From Desulfurobacterium pacificum (GTDB lineage: Bacteria > Aquificota > Aquificia > Desulfurobacteriales > Desulfurobacteriaceae): a stretch of 64,000 nucleotides of DNA. This document shows positions 36,965-49,700 of the stretch, one piece after another (the stretch's first letter is position 1; the number at the start of each line of letters is the position of its first letter). The notes beneath the pieces were generated by a model. The model was not told where the DNA came from. It was given only the letters and a program-made list of their open reading frames with translations, and did no database searches. The DNA is taken from assembly GCF_900182835.1 (NCBI RefSeq), contig NZ_FXUB01000001.1, forward strand, positions 434,001 through 498,000, written 5' to 3'. Position numbers and translations under genes: made by a program.

Positions 36965-37701
36965 GGTGAAAGCGGCGTTTCCTCTGGATTCACTTCAACT
37001 AAAACGGCACCGTGCCTTTTAGCTATCAACGGAATAGACGCAGCAGGCTGAACCACCGCTGAAGTTCCAACAGAGAAAAACACATCACTCTTTTCTGCAA
37101 AAGCAAAAGCCCTCTCCAGCGCATCTTCAGGAAGGCTCTCTCCAAACCAGACAACGCCAGGCCCAACGATACTGCCGCAAATCGGACAGACAGGTAGCTC
37201 TTCTTCCTTCAAGCCATTTAAAACCACCTTTTTAAATTCCTCTTCACTCATTTTTTCAAGCCTTTTTCTGTCAGCCAACGCAAATAATTCCGAAAATTCC
37301 TCTTCTTCAAAAACCTTTCCACAATCCCTGCACTTACCCTCAAAAATGTTACCGTGAAGCTCCACCAGGTTTTTAGAACCAGCCAGCCTGTGAAGTCCAT
37401 CAACGTTTTGAGTTATAAGCAAAAAGGCAGGAAACAAGTTTTCCATTTCAGCAAGAGAAAGATGCCCGGCATTAGGCTTTGCTTTAGAAATCAGCCACAT
37501 CCTCCACAAATACCACTGCCACACCTTTAAAGGATTACCCCTGAAAGCATCTAAAGTAGCAAGGTCAACAGGGTCATACTTGTTCCACAGACCGTCTTTG
37601 CCCCTGAACGTAGGAATACCGCTTTCAGCACTAATGCCGGCGCCGGTAAGAACGCCAACACTTCTGGCGTTTTTAAGAATTTCTAAAATTTCATCTGCCA
37701 T
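36892..37701 (-). CDS. cobB: class III sirtuin, NAD-dependent protein deacylase
   Basis: This protein of about 269 aa has GVLTGAGISAESGIPTFRG near residue 17, TQNVDGLHRLAG near 113, the catalytic His in ELHGNIFEG, and zinc-binding CRDC and CPIC pairs. WYLWR near 63 supplies the Y-x2-R pair typical of class III (SIRT5/CobB) sirtuins, which remove acidic acyl groups such as succinyl as well as acetyl. The ATG at 37701 overlaps the tpsA stop (TGATG), so it is probably expressed from the TPS operon. Confidence 0.92.
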   Translation of the reverse strand: MADEILEILKNARSVGVLTGAGISAESGIPTFRGKDGLWNKYDPVDLATLDAFRGNPLKVWQWYLWRMWLISKAKPNAGHLSLAEMENLFPAFLLITQNVDGLHRLAGSKNLVELHGNIFEGKCRDCGKVFEEEEFSELFALADRKRLEKMSEEEFKKVVLNGLKEEELPVCPICGSIVGPGVVWFGESLPEDALERAFAFAEKSDVFFSVGTSAVVQPAASIPLIAKRHGAVLVEVNPEETPLSPYCDFVFRASASEVLPGILSSLTE

Positions 37702-40700
37702 CACTGCTCGAGGGAAATGAGGGGATTTTCCTCCTGTATAAGGTTATTCGGATTAACGTAGAATCTGAATATTCCTTCATCTATCTTGTCCGTTGCCTGA
37801 CGGAACTTAAAGTTCTTCATTCTGGGGAAAAACTTAAATATCTCATTAACGGTATTGGAAACCTCTGTATCTATACCGTAGAAGAAGTTATCCTGAGGCA
37901 ATCCACCGTTAGAAACGTTATTCAGGAAGACAAGCCCAGGTGGAATATTCTCCACATTCAAGAACATCGGATTGGTATATCCATTTATATAAGCCGAAAT
38001 ACCGTAATAATCATCTTTACCATAAACCCTCAACGACAACGAACCTTTTATATCCACGTTAACAGGATAAAACGGTAAACCTATATATTTACCAGCAACA
38101 AACAGAGAATCCTTATCCGCTTTAACCAGACCTTCACCCATTATATAACCATCCGGAACTATCAGAGAAACACCGCCCTTTTTAGCTTCAATAAGAGAAT
38201 TAATAAACATATCACCGTTTATCACTTTAAGGTATATATCACCCTCTCCCGCCACAACATCATTCACGTTTAATGTTCCATCGTTGTCTATATATATACC
38301 ACCATAAAGAGTAGAAGCCTCCAATCTGGAAGTCTTCAGGTCAAGAGCATCTGAAGGCCTGCCTATACCAGAATCCGCCTTAAGAGTCACAGAAGGTGAA
38401 ATAATATCGTAGTCATAAGGAACTTCATTTCCATCCGAATCATAAATACCACCCCCCGCTTCTACAAAAGCGAAGTTACCGGCATTTACGCTGGAAAGAA
38501 TAGAATCACCTTTTACATTTATCATCACTGAATCTGAAGCGTTAACGCTCACTCCTGATTCCTGAACGAAATTACCATCACCTTCAATCGTCACATTGCC
38601 ATCAATCGCATAAATCTTACCCACCTCCTGCTCAACATCACCTGCAGAACGAACGTTAACTCCCTTACCGCCTATAATAAACGTGGAAATCGTCGCATAT
38701 CCTCCTGCTGAAATATTTACATCATCCCCGGCATAGACTCCTTCACCCTTCAACGATACATTTCCATTATAGGAAGAAAGGTTAATTTCACCGGTAATTG
38801 TTTTATAAACAGCTTCCTCCACCTCAGATAGCATCTGTTCTCTGTCCAATGAACCCGGAACATCTGCAAAATCAGATAGCATATCTTCAGTAACTACCCC
38901 ACCAGCTGAACCCATCAATCCATCTACATCCACATCACCTGTAGAATTCCACGAGATGAGTTTCCCAGAAACGTAATAACCTGACAGCGAAGCACTTCCA
39001 CCAGAATAACCTTTAATGGAGTCCAGAGCCACTACTGTAGCGTTATCCAGCGATATAAAATCAGCACTCGTCTCAACATTTACATTACTACCAGATAGAA
39101 CTCCGCTCACAACCCCGTTCCTGCCGGAAACGTTTATATCTCCCGTGGTTAAAACAGCACCATCAACAGTAAAATCTCTGGAAGATACAGAAATACCAGT
39201 AACGAGATTATCAGGCATGGGAATATTGTTAATGACATCTTTAATGAAATCAGGTAACTGTTCCATATAACCTGAGAAGATATCTTCAACTTTTCCATAA
39301 GATTCAACTATACCTAACCTGGAAACGTAAAAATCGCCACCACTGTTAATAGTTATTAAACCATTACTTCCTGCAATTCCCTCTATGCTGGCGTTCCCAC
39401 CAGATACAAGTGTCAGGCTGTTAATTCCGTAAACGCCTCCCTGTATATCAATATTTCCAGTGGAATTCACACTAATAGACTCACCACCTGTAAATCCTGT
39501 AACTTCTACTGAAGAACCGGCTATTGACGTTTTATTGGCAGAAAGTGTTAATCCATTCAACTCAACAGATTTCCCTGTATAACTAACATCACTTTCTGAA
39601 TAAGTGATGGCTTTCTTATCCTGAATTAAATCTCCAGATGCCACAACGTTTACTTTACCGCCAAGAACGGTTGAATACAAATAAACGTTACCATCAGCGT
39701 TAATATCCACCTTCCCGTCAGTATCCAGCAGAGCCTTAACATTTACATCTTTCCCTGCAACAAAGTTAATCTGCGAAGGTGAAACAACAGGCGTTTGAGG
39801 AAGCGGCAAATCTATAGAACCATCTGGAATATCAAAATTCTCAACAATGTCCGTAATACTGTTAACGGGTATTGTTTGAGAAGGAATATACTGTTCGAGA
39901 TTGTTGTCAAACACAAATGATCGAACATCCGCGTAGTAAGGACTTTCCCTTACAGTCTGCTCAAAGTAGTTATAATAACCGTTCCATACATTTTCGGTCT
40001 CAGAAACTGCACTTTCAAACTTATCGTTCACATAAGAAAGAGCATCCAGTAACAACTGTTTATCGTTACTCTCTTCCTCAGCAAACTCAACAAGGTTCTT
40101 AACAAATTGAACATCAGGAATCGTTACCTTAGCAGCACTGCCAGAATGCACGTAGCCTGGATTTAAAACGTTAATATTGCCACCTGCATTTACATTCACC
40201 GAACCTTTACCGTTAATCCAGGCAGCGCTGGTAAAATCACCACCAGAATTAACAGTTATATCACCAAGTGAATAAACAGAAGTATAATTATCAAAGTTTA
40301 CATCTCCAGCAGCAGAAATGTTTACCTGCCTCTCTCCTGCAATACTATTTACAGAACCACTGCTTGTATAAAGGTTAAACGAACCGGCACCGGTTACTAC
40401 CCTAATTTCACCACCTTCACTTGCCAAAGAACCATCAATATCAACATCTTTTTGAGCCTCTACATCAAGGAGGGAATATCCTTCAATTTCTCCACCGTTC
40501 AGAACAGATAGAGAACCTTCATCCGACTTAACGTAGGTAAATTCTGCTCCTGCAAAGGAAGAATCAAACTTTATGTCTCCACTGGCATGAATATTCAAAA
40601 CATTGCCCGAATCAATGTAACTTCCGTTTTCTTCACTGAAAGATGAAAGCCCATCAATCGTAACGTTATCAGTGTATGCAGTTATTCTTCCACCCGACAT

Positions 40701-43700
40701 AACAAGAGAAGAATTTCCATCACCGATAATATTAAGCTCACCGGCACTCCCCACTTTACCGGTTACCTGAATATCACCGCTAGACTTAAGAAGAAGCCAG
40801 TCTGAACTATAAACGGAACCTTCTATATCCAGATTACCCTGCGTCTGTAAAGAAAGATATCCGGAAGTAGAAGCCAATCTACCATCAGATGATATATTAG
40901 TATTACCTTCAACATTAAAATCTACAATCCCTGCTAACACATTCCCCGAAACGCTTAAATCACCTTCAGATGTCAGATAGAAATCACCCTTAACCGAGCT
41001 ATCCTTCAGAACGGTATTTCCATCATTAGTAATATTGACATCACCTGAAGAAAATACTTCTAAATCACCAGACCCCAAACTCAGATTAAGCGCCTTATCC
41101 GAACCACCACTATCTCCAACTCCTGCAGCAGTAATAAGAGCAGAATCCGCCTTAATATCTGCCTCTGTATCCTGACTCCAGTCATGAATGACACCGTTAG
41201 GAACTGAAAGCGTCAAATCGCCAGGAGTATATATATACTCAACGTAAAGGTCACCGTTAGGTGCCAGCAGATTAATACCGTTTAAAGCTCTCGCAACAAT
41301 CGGTGAGCCAGAATCAAGATAGACAGATAAAGGAACATCTGGCGTTCCTATAGCACCATCAGCAGACTCCAAAATAAGACCTTGAGGGGCAGTAATATTA
41401 ACTATACCGGAAGATGCCAGAATATCACCGTAAACTTTGAGTCTTACCCAGTCATCTTTACTGAACAGGTTGTAAACAGTCATCTTGGAATCAGAACCAA
41501 GATAAACGTGACCGGCTGCCACTGCAGTAACCTTACCGTTAGCGTCAACGTCAATATCATCTCTCTGGTGAATAATTATTTCCTTATTATCCGGGTCTAT
41601 CTTTACATCACCAATTTCAGCTGCTGCAAGAGCCAGATAAACTTTATCCTTTTCATCCTCAGGAATGGAATCCGGATCTGAATAGTTATAGACAATATCC
41701 TGCTTATCTATACCTATCGAACCACCCGTAAATATGTATACGTTATTTCCTACAATGTTAGGCGATTCCGTCATATAAACGGTATCTGTAACATCTTTCT
41801 TGAAAAGGAATGAAGGCAAAGGATTCTGTAGCTGTCTGTCCGTCCAGGTATTATCAGTTAACAGATTATACTGGTCAGGATCATCGGTCTGAACATTATA
41901 GGTAAAGTTCGGATTATAAGGTTCCTGTCCCCATTCATTATAAAGTTTCGTCATTTTATCTTCGTAGTCCTGTATCATATCATCGGTCCAGCCAGCAGCC
42001 TTGAGAGCATTTATCTCTTCATCAGACAACTTGAATTCCACTTCCTGATAATCAGAATAAGAATACGTCCCATCAGGATTTACCTTGAGGTTTCTGTAAT
42101 TCTTCCAGTAATCCTGATATTGCCTTTTCATCATTCTGTTATAAGCTTCTATTTCCTGCTCCTTCAACTCATCAGCTGAATCACCTGTCAATCCAAGCTT
42201 ATTCCATAACTCCTCTAACTCTGCAATGGTTCTATCGTCTTTCTTTTCGTTAGGATTAGCATCTATAAGATTTCCAAAAGGAACCTCTACATACACATCA
42301 CCCGAAGTCTTTATTTCATTCAGATAAAGGTCACCTGTAAGTTCTCTTATTTTTACGTCACCGTTTGAAGCCAGAACGGTAAGCGTTCCTCCAGCATCCG
42401 CATCAGTATCAACGTTAATAAATTCACCTCCTTCCGCAGACACACTACCAAATTTGGACTCAAGGTAAATATTTTTACCTTTTATAAGAGCACCACTGAG
42501 CGATGTTCCAGCAAATGGATCGTAGGTCTCAAAAACAAGATTTTTATCACCAACAATATTTACATCACCTGCAGTCTCTATACTTGAAATCATCGCATTG
42601 GTATCAACTGCATACAGGTTAACATCACCCGTGGCAAAAACGGAAACCTCAGGTATTACATAACTTCCAGAAACCAAACTTCCCGTTATTTTAATAGGTG
42701 CAGTCTGAGAACCAATGACGTTAGCTCTCAAACTTATTTTCTGACCTTGAATCAACCCTACATTTTTAGAAAGAATCTCTGGTGCAGTAATTTCTGTATT
42801 ACCTTCAGGATTTCTTATAACACCAGCAATCTCAACGTTGGAAGAACTATAAATGTTCACACTTCCTGTATCATAACCTATGAAGTGTATCTTTATCGGA
42901 TAATCTGCTTTTACATAGTTAAAGTAATAATCCCTATCCGTTTTCTTTTCAGTAACAGTCCATTTCACTATTGTATGCTTAACTAAAAAATGCCACTCAG
43001 TCCATTCATCCACATCAGTATGTTTACTATCCTGTGTTGTAACCCTAACATGTTTATAAGCATAAGGAGATGAACCGTCAAAACTATAAACTCCTAACAC
43101 CGAACCATTCGGTAGCTCATCATTCGACAGAGTTTTTGTATATTCATTAACTTTCCAGCTCTCTTCGTAATGCGCATCGCTGTAAGAAATAAACCCTAAG
43201 AACTTACCATAATCATGCTGATAAACCGTAACTGTTTTTGTTCCTGTTTCAGTTCCTTTCAACCAGTAATAATACAAATTATCCAATGGCTTATACTCAG
43301 CTATTCTACCGGTAATAGTTTGCTCGAGTTTTACAGGTTTTGATGAATCAATACCCATATTGTCATAGACTTGAATCGTATCTCCAAGCCGCGTGTATTC
43401 AGTTGTTAAATAATATTTACTACTATCAGGATCAAACCAGTTACCATAATTATCTTTACTTTTATCAACTAAAGTAACTTTCCCCTCAATTCCTCCCGTA
43501 TCCACACCTTCTATAACAACAGGATAATTTGTAAGGTTAGTTATCTGAATTTTCCCGTAACCATCCATTACATTAATCCAACCTTTTTTCGCATTATTAC
43601 CCGTATTTATAATTTTCCCCGATATAAATACAGTTCCCCCTTGAACACTAACATCAGGAATGTAAATCTTTCCATCCTTTAATTCATAAGAAAGAGTTTT

Positions 43701-46700
43701 CGCCAATACTGGTTCACCATCATCCATGTCTATCCAAAGTGAGCTCTCTTGAACCTTTATTGCTCCTGAAATCGGATCCGCGTATATGGTTATCTTTCTA
43801 TCAGGTATTCCACTCTGAATAATCCCATTTATATCAACAATATCAGCATTGATAAAAATATTATTACCAGCTAAAGTATAACCAGAATAAGAATCAATAT
43901 TACTTAGGCTCGTATTATAAGAAACATACGATGCCTCATTTTCTAAATCACTATCAGTATACGTTCCTGTATTACTCCCTTCTATACTCTGCGCACTATC
44001 CGCAGTAGATGAAAATTGCGACTCCGGATCTCCAAGAACAAAGTAAAAAGCATTAGGATTATTAAAAATAAAATTGGCACCCGCATCAAGAGTTATTGTA
44101 TTAGCAGATATTGGTTCAGTAACAATTATACTCCCTGTCCCTTTTATAGTTACAGAACCACCCATATTAGCAATATAAGTGTTTCCACTATCATCTCCAT
44201 CCGTCGTTGAATATCCTGCTATCACCGGCGGTGGATATAAATACAATGTTGACCCATCCGACGTCACATACATTTTTCTTTCTGCTTCACTTATTACTGA
44301 TATAGAAGGCAATGGCGAATTTTCACCATCAGTAACAGAGATATCAGGCCTAACATGAGAAGTATTAACTTTCGCAATATCATCTGAAGAATGAATAGAA
44401 GTAGTGTTAAACCTTACATGTCCTCCATGACTCCAAGGGATTATTAGAGAACCAAGTTCTATAGGTAAAGGCGACTTATTAACAACATCAATACTAACAT
44501 CCCCAGGTGCATTAAGCTTACCATCTCCATAAAGATTATCAGCATTAATATTGATATTACCTGAAGAAGCATAAATAGTCCCGAGTTTTATTATATGAGT
44601 AGTTTGCGAAAGTGCTGAATCAGTTAATTCACCTTTAAGTACTTCAATTTCAGTTTCTATATCCTGCGCTGTCTGAGAATCTGCCCCATAGTTTGCTTTT
44701 AAATCTTCTAATTCTTGAATTTTATCCTCTATACTCTTCTCTATAGTAAAATCCGTAATAAGACTCCAACTAACTCCATTACTTTCTTCATCAGGATTAA
44801 GAGTTTTCACATAGTTACCATCAGCATCATAAACTTTCCAAACTCCATCGTCCTCCACAACTGTATTAGGAACAAGTTTGTAAGCTGTACTGTTAGTAGT
44901 TGGATCAACATAGCTCGTAACATAAAAACCAGGGTTAAAATCCTCTCCAAAAGTCACATACTGCTTCCTGTATAGTCCCGTCTGCAATTCTCCATCCACG
45001 TAAACATCACCTTCACCAGCCGTATAACTCGTTCCTGCAGTATATTCCTCAGAACCATCATCATCACCAAACCACTCTTTAATTTCTTCCAGAGCTTTCT
45101 TATAGAGATCAATGGCTCTACCATAACCGTAAGCGTAAAGGTCACCCTTTGTAGCGGTTATATCTATATCATAGCCAGTCTCAACGGTGGCACCACCATC
45201 TATCTTCACAGTAGCATATCTGATTGAAGACGCTGTAGCATCAGGCGACCCTTCAAACGGAACCAGAGCCTTGTTATATATGTCAGTATAAGCCTTTGTT
45301 TTCAAATAACCCACAGCATTATCGTCAGCACCCGCCAAAATGGTCACTTTATGAGAAGCCTTTACAACAGCATTATCTTTTATTTCTACTATATCATTTG
45401 CTTTTATAGTAGATGAAGAACTACCATCAGCGTAACTACCACCACCGTAAGTATAAGAAGACGCTTCTACATTACCCTCAGCGTTTGTAACAGAAGCCAG
45501 TATCACATTTCCCATTACATCAAAGTTTGCTCCTTCACCAATAGAAACCGTAGAGTAAATGTTGTCAGTAGCGGAAATATCAGCCTCTGAATTAGCCAGG
45601 TCAATTAAACCACCACTGCTCAACTTCGCTTTTTCATAGAAATTAAAATCATTTACCGCTTTAATGAGAACATCGTTATCACTAAAGTAATCACCATCCA
45701 GTTTAATAAGTACTCCACTACCAACGTTCACTTTAGAACCGGTGTTGGAAACATTAAGATGAGCGTAAGAAGCTGATCCTTCTATAACGCCACCCGAACC
45801 CTCAGAAGAATTAGGTGTAATAGTCTGTGGCTGTGAAAGTTTGTTCGTTGCAACAATACTTATTTCAGAGGCTTCAAGGCTACTCCCATCTCCAATTTCA
45901 ATATCGGAATAACTCTCATCTACACTACCATAAGCATTTGCCCCACTCGCACCGGCTACAGAAGCCTGCGAGCTATCAGCGAAGAAGTTAAAGGTAACAC
46001 TCTTGTAAGCGTTCATACTTAAAGAATCATGAGAGTATATTGCCACATTGCTATCAGTAGATACGTTCAGAATATCATCCACGTAAACGCTGGCATAGGA
46101 AGCATCACCACTTACAACACCTCCACTACCTGCTACAGCCTTAGATTGAACCGTGCTGGTAGTCTGAGCCTTCACATTTACATCACCCTGAGAGTTAACA
46201 CTACTTCCACTATCAAAATAAATTCCATTCTCACCATTAAAGTCCACTTCCGCTTCAGACTCACCAATTGCCAGCAGTCCTCCTACCCCACCTTCAGCAT
46301 CAGCATAATCTGAACCTGCCCTCTGGGTAAACAGAGAAAATCCCCCCTCAGTAACCACCTTAGAATCAGTCCCCAACGAAGACTTAACAACAGAACCGTC
46401 CGACAGATACCCGTAACTTCCAACCGAGCCGGCCAGAAGCCCGCCACCTACTGAAGGTATTGCATTAGAAGATGCAAAAGAGTCACTCGTAATGGAAGAA
46501 GCCTGGTAGAAGTTATCAACATTTACCTGATTTCCAGAACCAATACTTGAAAGAACCTGAGGCGAAAGAGAAATCTGGGATAAGGATTCACCTGCCGTGC
46601 AAATCCCCAGATTAACGCCATCAGCCTTCGAATTCAATCCGTAAGTCAGAGTAGCCACCGCATTGTAATCACCAGACGCATAGACTGTATTGGAATATCC

Positions 46701-49700
46701 CGTATAAACCTTCACATAAGGGTCGTAATCAATTTCAGAATCTGAAGCAACTGCTGATGCCGCACCAACATTCACCGGCAAAGAGTAAACGTTAACAGAA
46801 TCATCTCTTGAAGCGCTAAAATTCAAAGATTTCACTTTATTGGAAGAACTACCTATATCAACGTTATTCCCGACGTAAGCTGCTGTCTCACCACCAACGT
46901 CAACCTCAGATTGCGTAATTCCAGCTACAGCCAATCCTGCACTGGTTCCGATAGACTTAACGTCAACGTTAATACCTTCCGAAGAAGAAAAGTTCAGGTT
47001 CACATCACCGCTAATCGAAGCATAATCCCCAATGTAAGACAGACCGTTACCACCTAAATCCACATAGGTAACAGCTGCTCCCAGAGTTATTCCACCACCA
47101 GAACCGGCATACGTAACAGCCGTAACGTTATCACTTACATCAGTTTTAACGTCCAGCAGAGAACCAGGAACAGTAAAGCTAACATCTGCACCTGAATCTA
47201 TATAAGCCTCTGCATTCCCATAATTCTTAATTACATTAACAGTTCCGCCGATGCCAGCAACTCCGAAAGCGCCTCCACCAATTTCAGAATCAACGTTAAT
47301 ACTATTCTTTGCCATCAGAGATAGGTTTCCATGAACAACAACATGAGCGTTTTTACCTATAGATGCCAGAGTCAAATCTTCAAAGGAAGAATCTTCAGAT
47401 AGGTCATCAGAAACGCTATCATCTGACGTATCAGAAGAGACTTCATTATTAACGTCACTAACGCCAGTATCCAATCTAAAAGGATCAGTTATACTGTTAT
47501 CAACTCCGCTGCTCGTATCCCCCATTGCTTTATCTTCATTTGAGTCAAAAGAGCTACCCACATGAACGACAGAAACGGTGCCCTGAACTCCCACAAATCC
47601 AGCACCCAATCCAATAGCTTTAACGTCAATATCCCTATCAGTATCCGCGCCTATCAATACAGAATTTGCATCAACATTTGTAGAATCTCCTATAAAAGCT
47701 GCATTGTAGGAATGAATAGAAACAACGTTTACAGAAGCACCTATAGAAGCACCTGCTGAACCAGCAGCATTACCAACGCCACCTTTTATATTTGTAGTAT
47801 CCACAGACGAAACGTTCAGATTATTAGCCCAAACATCCGACGTTCTATCACTACTACTACCAATGAATGCCCTCGTATCAGATCCAATAGATATAACGCC
47901 AACAGAACCACTAAGCCCCAGATAATCACCAACTGAAACGTTGGCTACCGCATAGTTAATGCTTTTGGTAGCATTAGCACTGACGTTAACGGTCGCCCTT
48001 GCAGCAGAAGTCCCAACCTGAGAACCAGCAATAAAAGAATAAGTCTTATTATTAACTTTCACTACACCAACACCACCACCAAGCCCAGCAGGTCCACCAG
48101 TAGCAGACAGAGAACCTATAATAGCACCTGGCAAACTACCATCCTGCAGGGAAAACGTATCTTTAGCATTTACGTTCACAACAGGCGAATATAAATAACT
48201 GTCCGTTACGTAAGCCTCATTTTCAGACTCGGAAACAATCACCCCTATAGCCCCGGCTATAGATACCTCACCCATAATAGAACCGGCTACTGCCGTCACG
48301 AACGGCGTCTCTGCCGTTTCAGAACTTACAGACACGCTGGCAGCTTTAACTCTCGACTGCTCTATATAAGACGTTGTCTTCTCTTTAAAAACAATAGCAC
48401 CTGCTGCTACCCCTGCACCTGCTGCACCGCCGCTGGTAACAGCCATTGAACCATCCATAACAGACACATCAGAAGAATGCACTGCAGAAACGTCAACCAT
48501 GGATGCACTTGTAACATCCGAATCATCGATATAACTTTCTACATCGTCTTTGTCGGTATCCACAGAAACCGTTCCACTAAAGCCAAAAAATCCACCCTTC
48601 GCCAGCGTTCCCGTAGCAACATACGTCTTCCAGTCTTCTTTGCCTTCAGCTTTTATTCCGATTCCTGTAACGGAATAGCTAAAATCACCTAAATTAACGC
48701 TTTCACTGGAAGCCCCGGACACAATAGTAGAATTGTAAGAATAAGCCTTAACAACGTTTGAAACGATATTGGCAGTTCCGGTTCCACCTATACCTACTTC
48801 ACTACCACCAACTATAGAACCACCGTATATGCTATTTTCACCCTCATAAAAAGACGCCGTTACAAAGCTTCCACTTGAAGTTACATTAGAATTTGAAACG
48901 TAAGATTCAACATCATTTTCCTCTTTGTTAATAACTACGTTAAAACCGACGCCCGTTTTGGAAACTGCAACAGAAACGCTAACGTCCGTCACACTGGGAT
49001 TAGCATAAGAAACCAATCTAACCGAAGTTGCATTTACAGAAGTATCTGATAGATACGAAGAAACAGAATCGCTCAAATCATTATAGGTAAAGGAAGCACC
49101 TATACCCACAGCGTTCTTACTTGCAGTTAGAGCACCTGAAACAACAACAGAAGTGCTGTTATCTATAGCCTCTACATCAAGCTCATTAGCTTTCACGCCA
49201 TCCTTTTTCTTGCCGGCCACGTAAGCAGAAACGTCAACGTTTGAAAGATTAAAGGACGCAGAAGCAGCAGCAAGCAAGTAACTGTCTTTTGCAGCCGAAG
49301 CAGAAGCAGTAATACTCAACAAATGCCTATCCGAATTGCTCTCTAAAAATAAACTTCCAGAATCAACATCCGAATCGTTCAGATACGAACTTTCAGTTCC
49401 GCTTACATCGTTAATAGAAATCGACGCACCGGCAGCTATTTTAGCGCTCGAAATGTCAACAGCAGCAGAAACTATCCCTGAACTGTCTTTTACGCTTGCA
49501 GAAAATGTATTAGAAGTAACTGTAGAATTTGTAGCGTAAGAGAGAAGGTCTTCATTTTTCTTCACTTTAGTAACCGAACCCACAAGTGCACCTGAGTTAT
49601 CAGAAGAAGCCACAGCGCCACCAGCACCAATGGTAACTGCATGACTCACGTCATCAGAGAACAAACTTAAATCGTCAGCACCTGTAATCGTAGAATTTTC

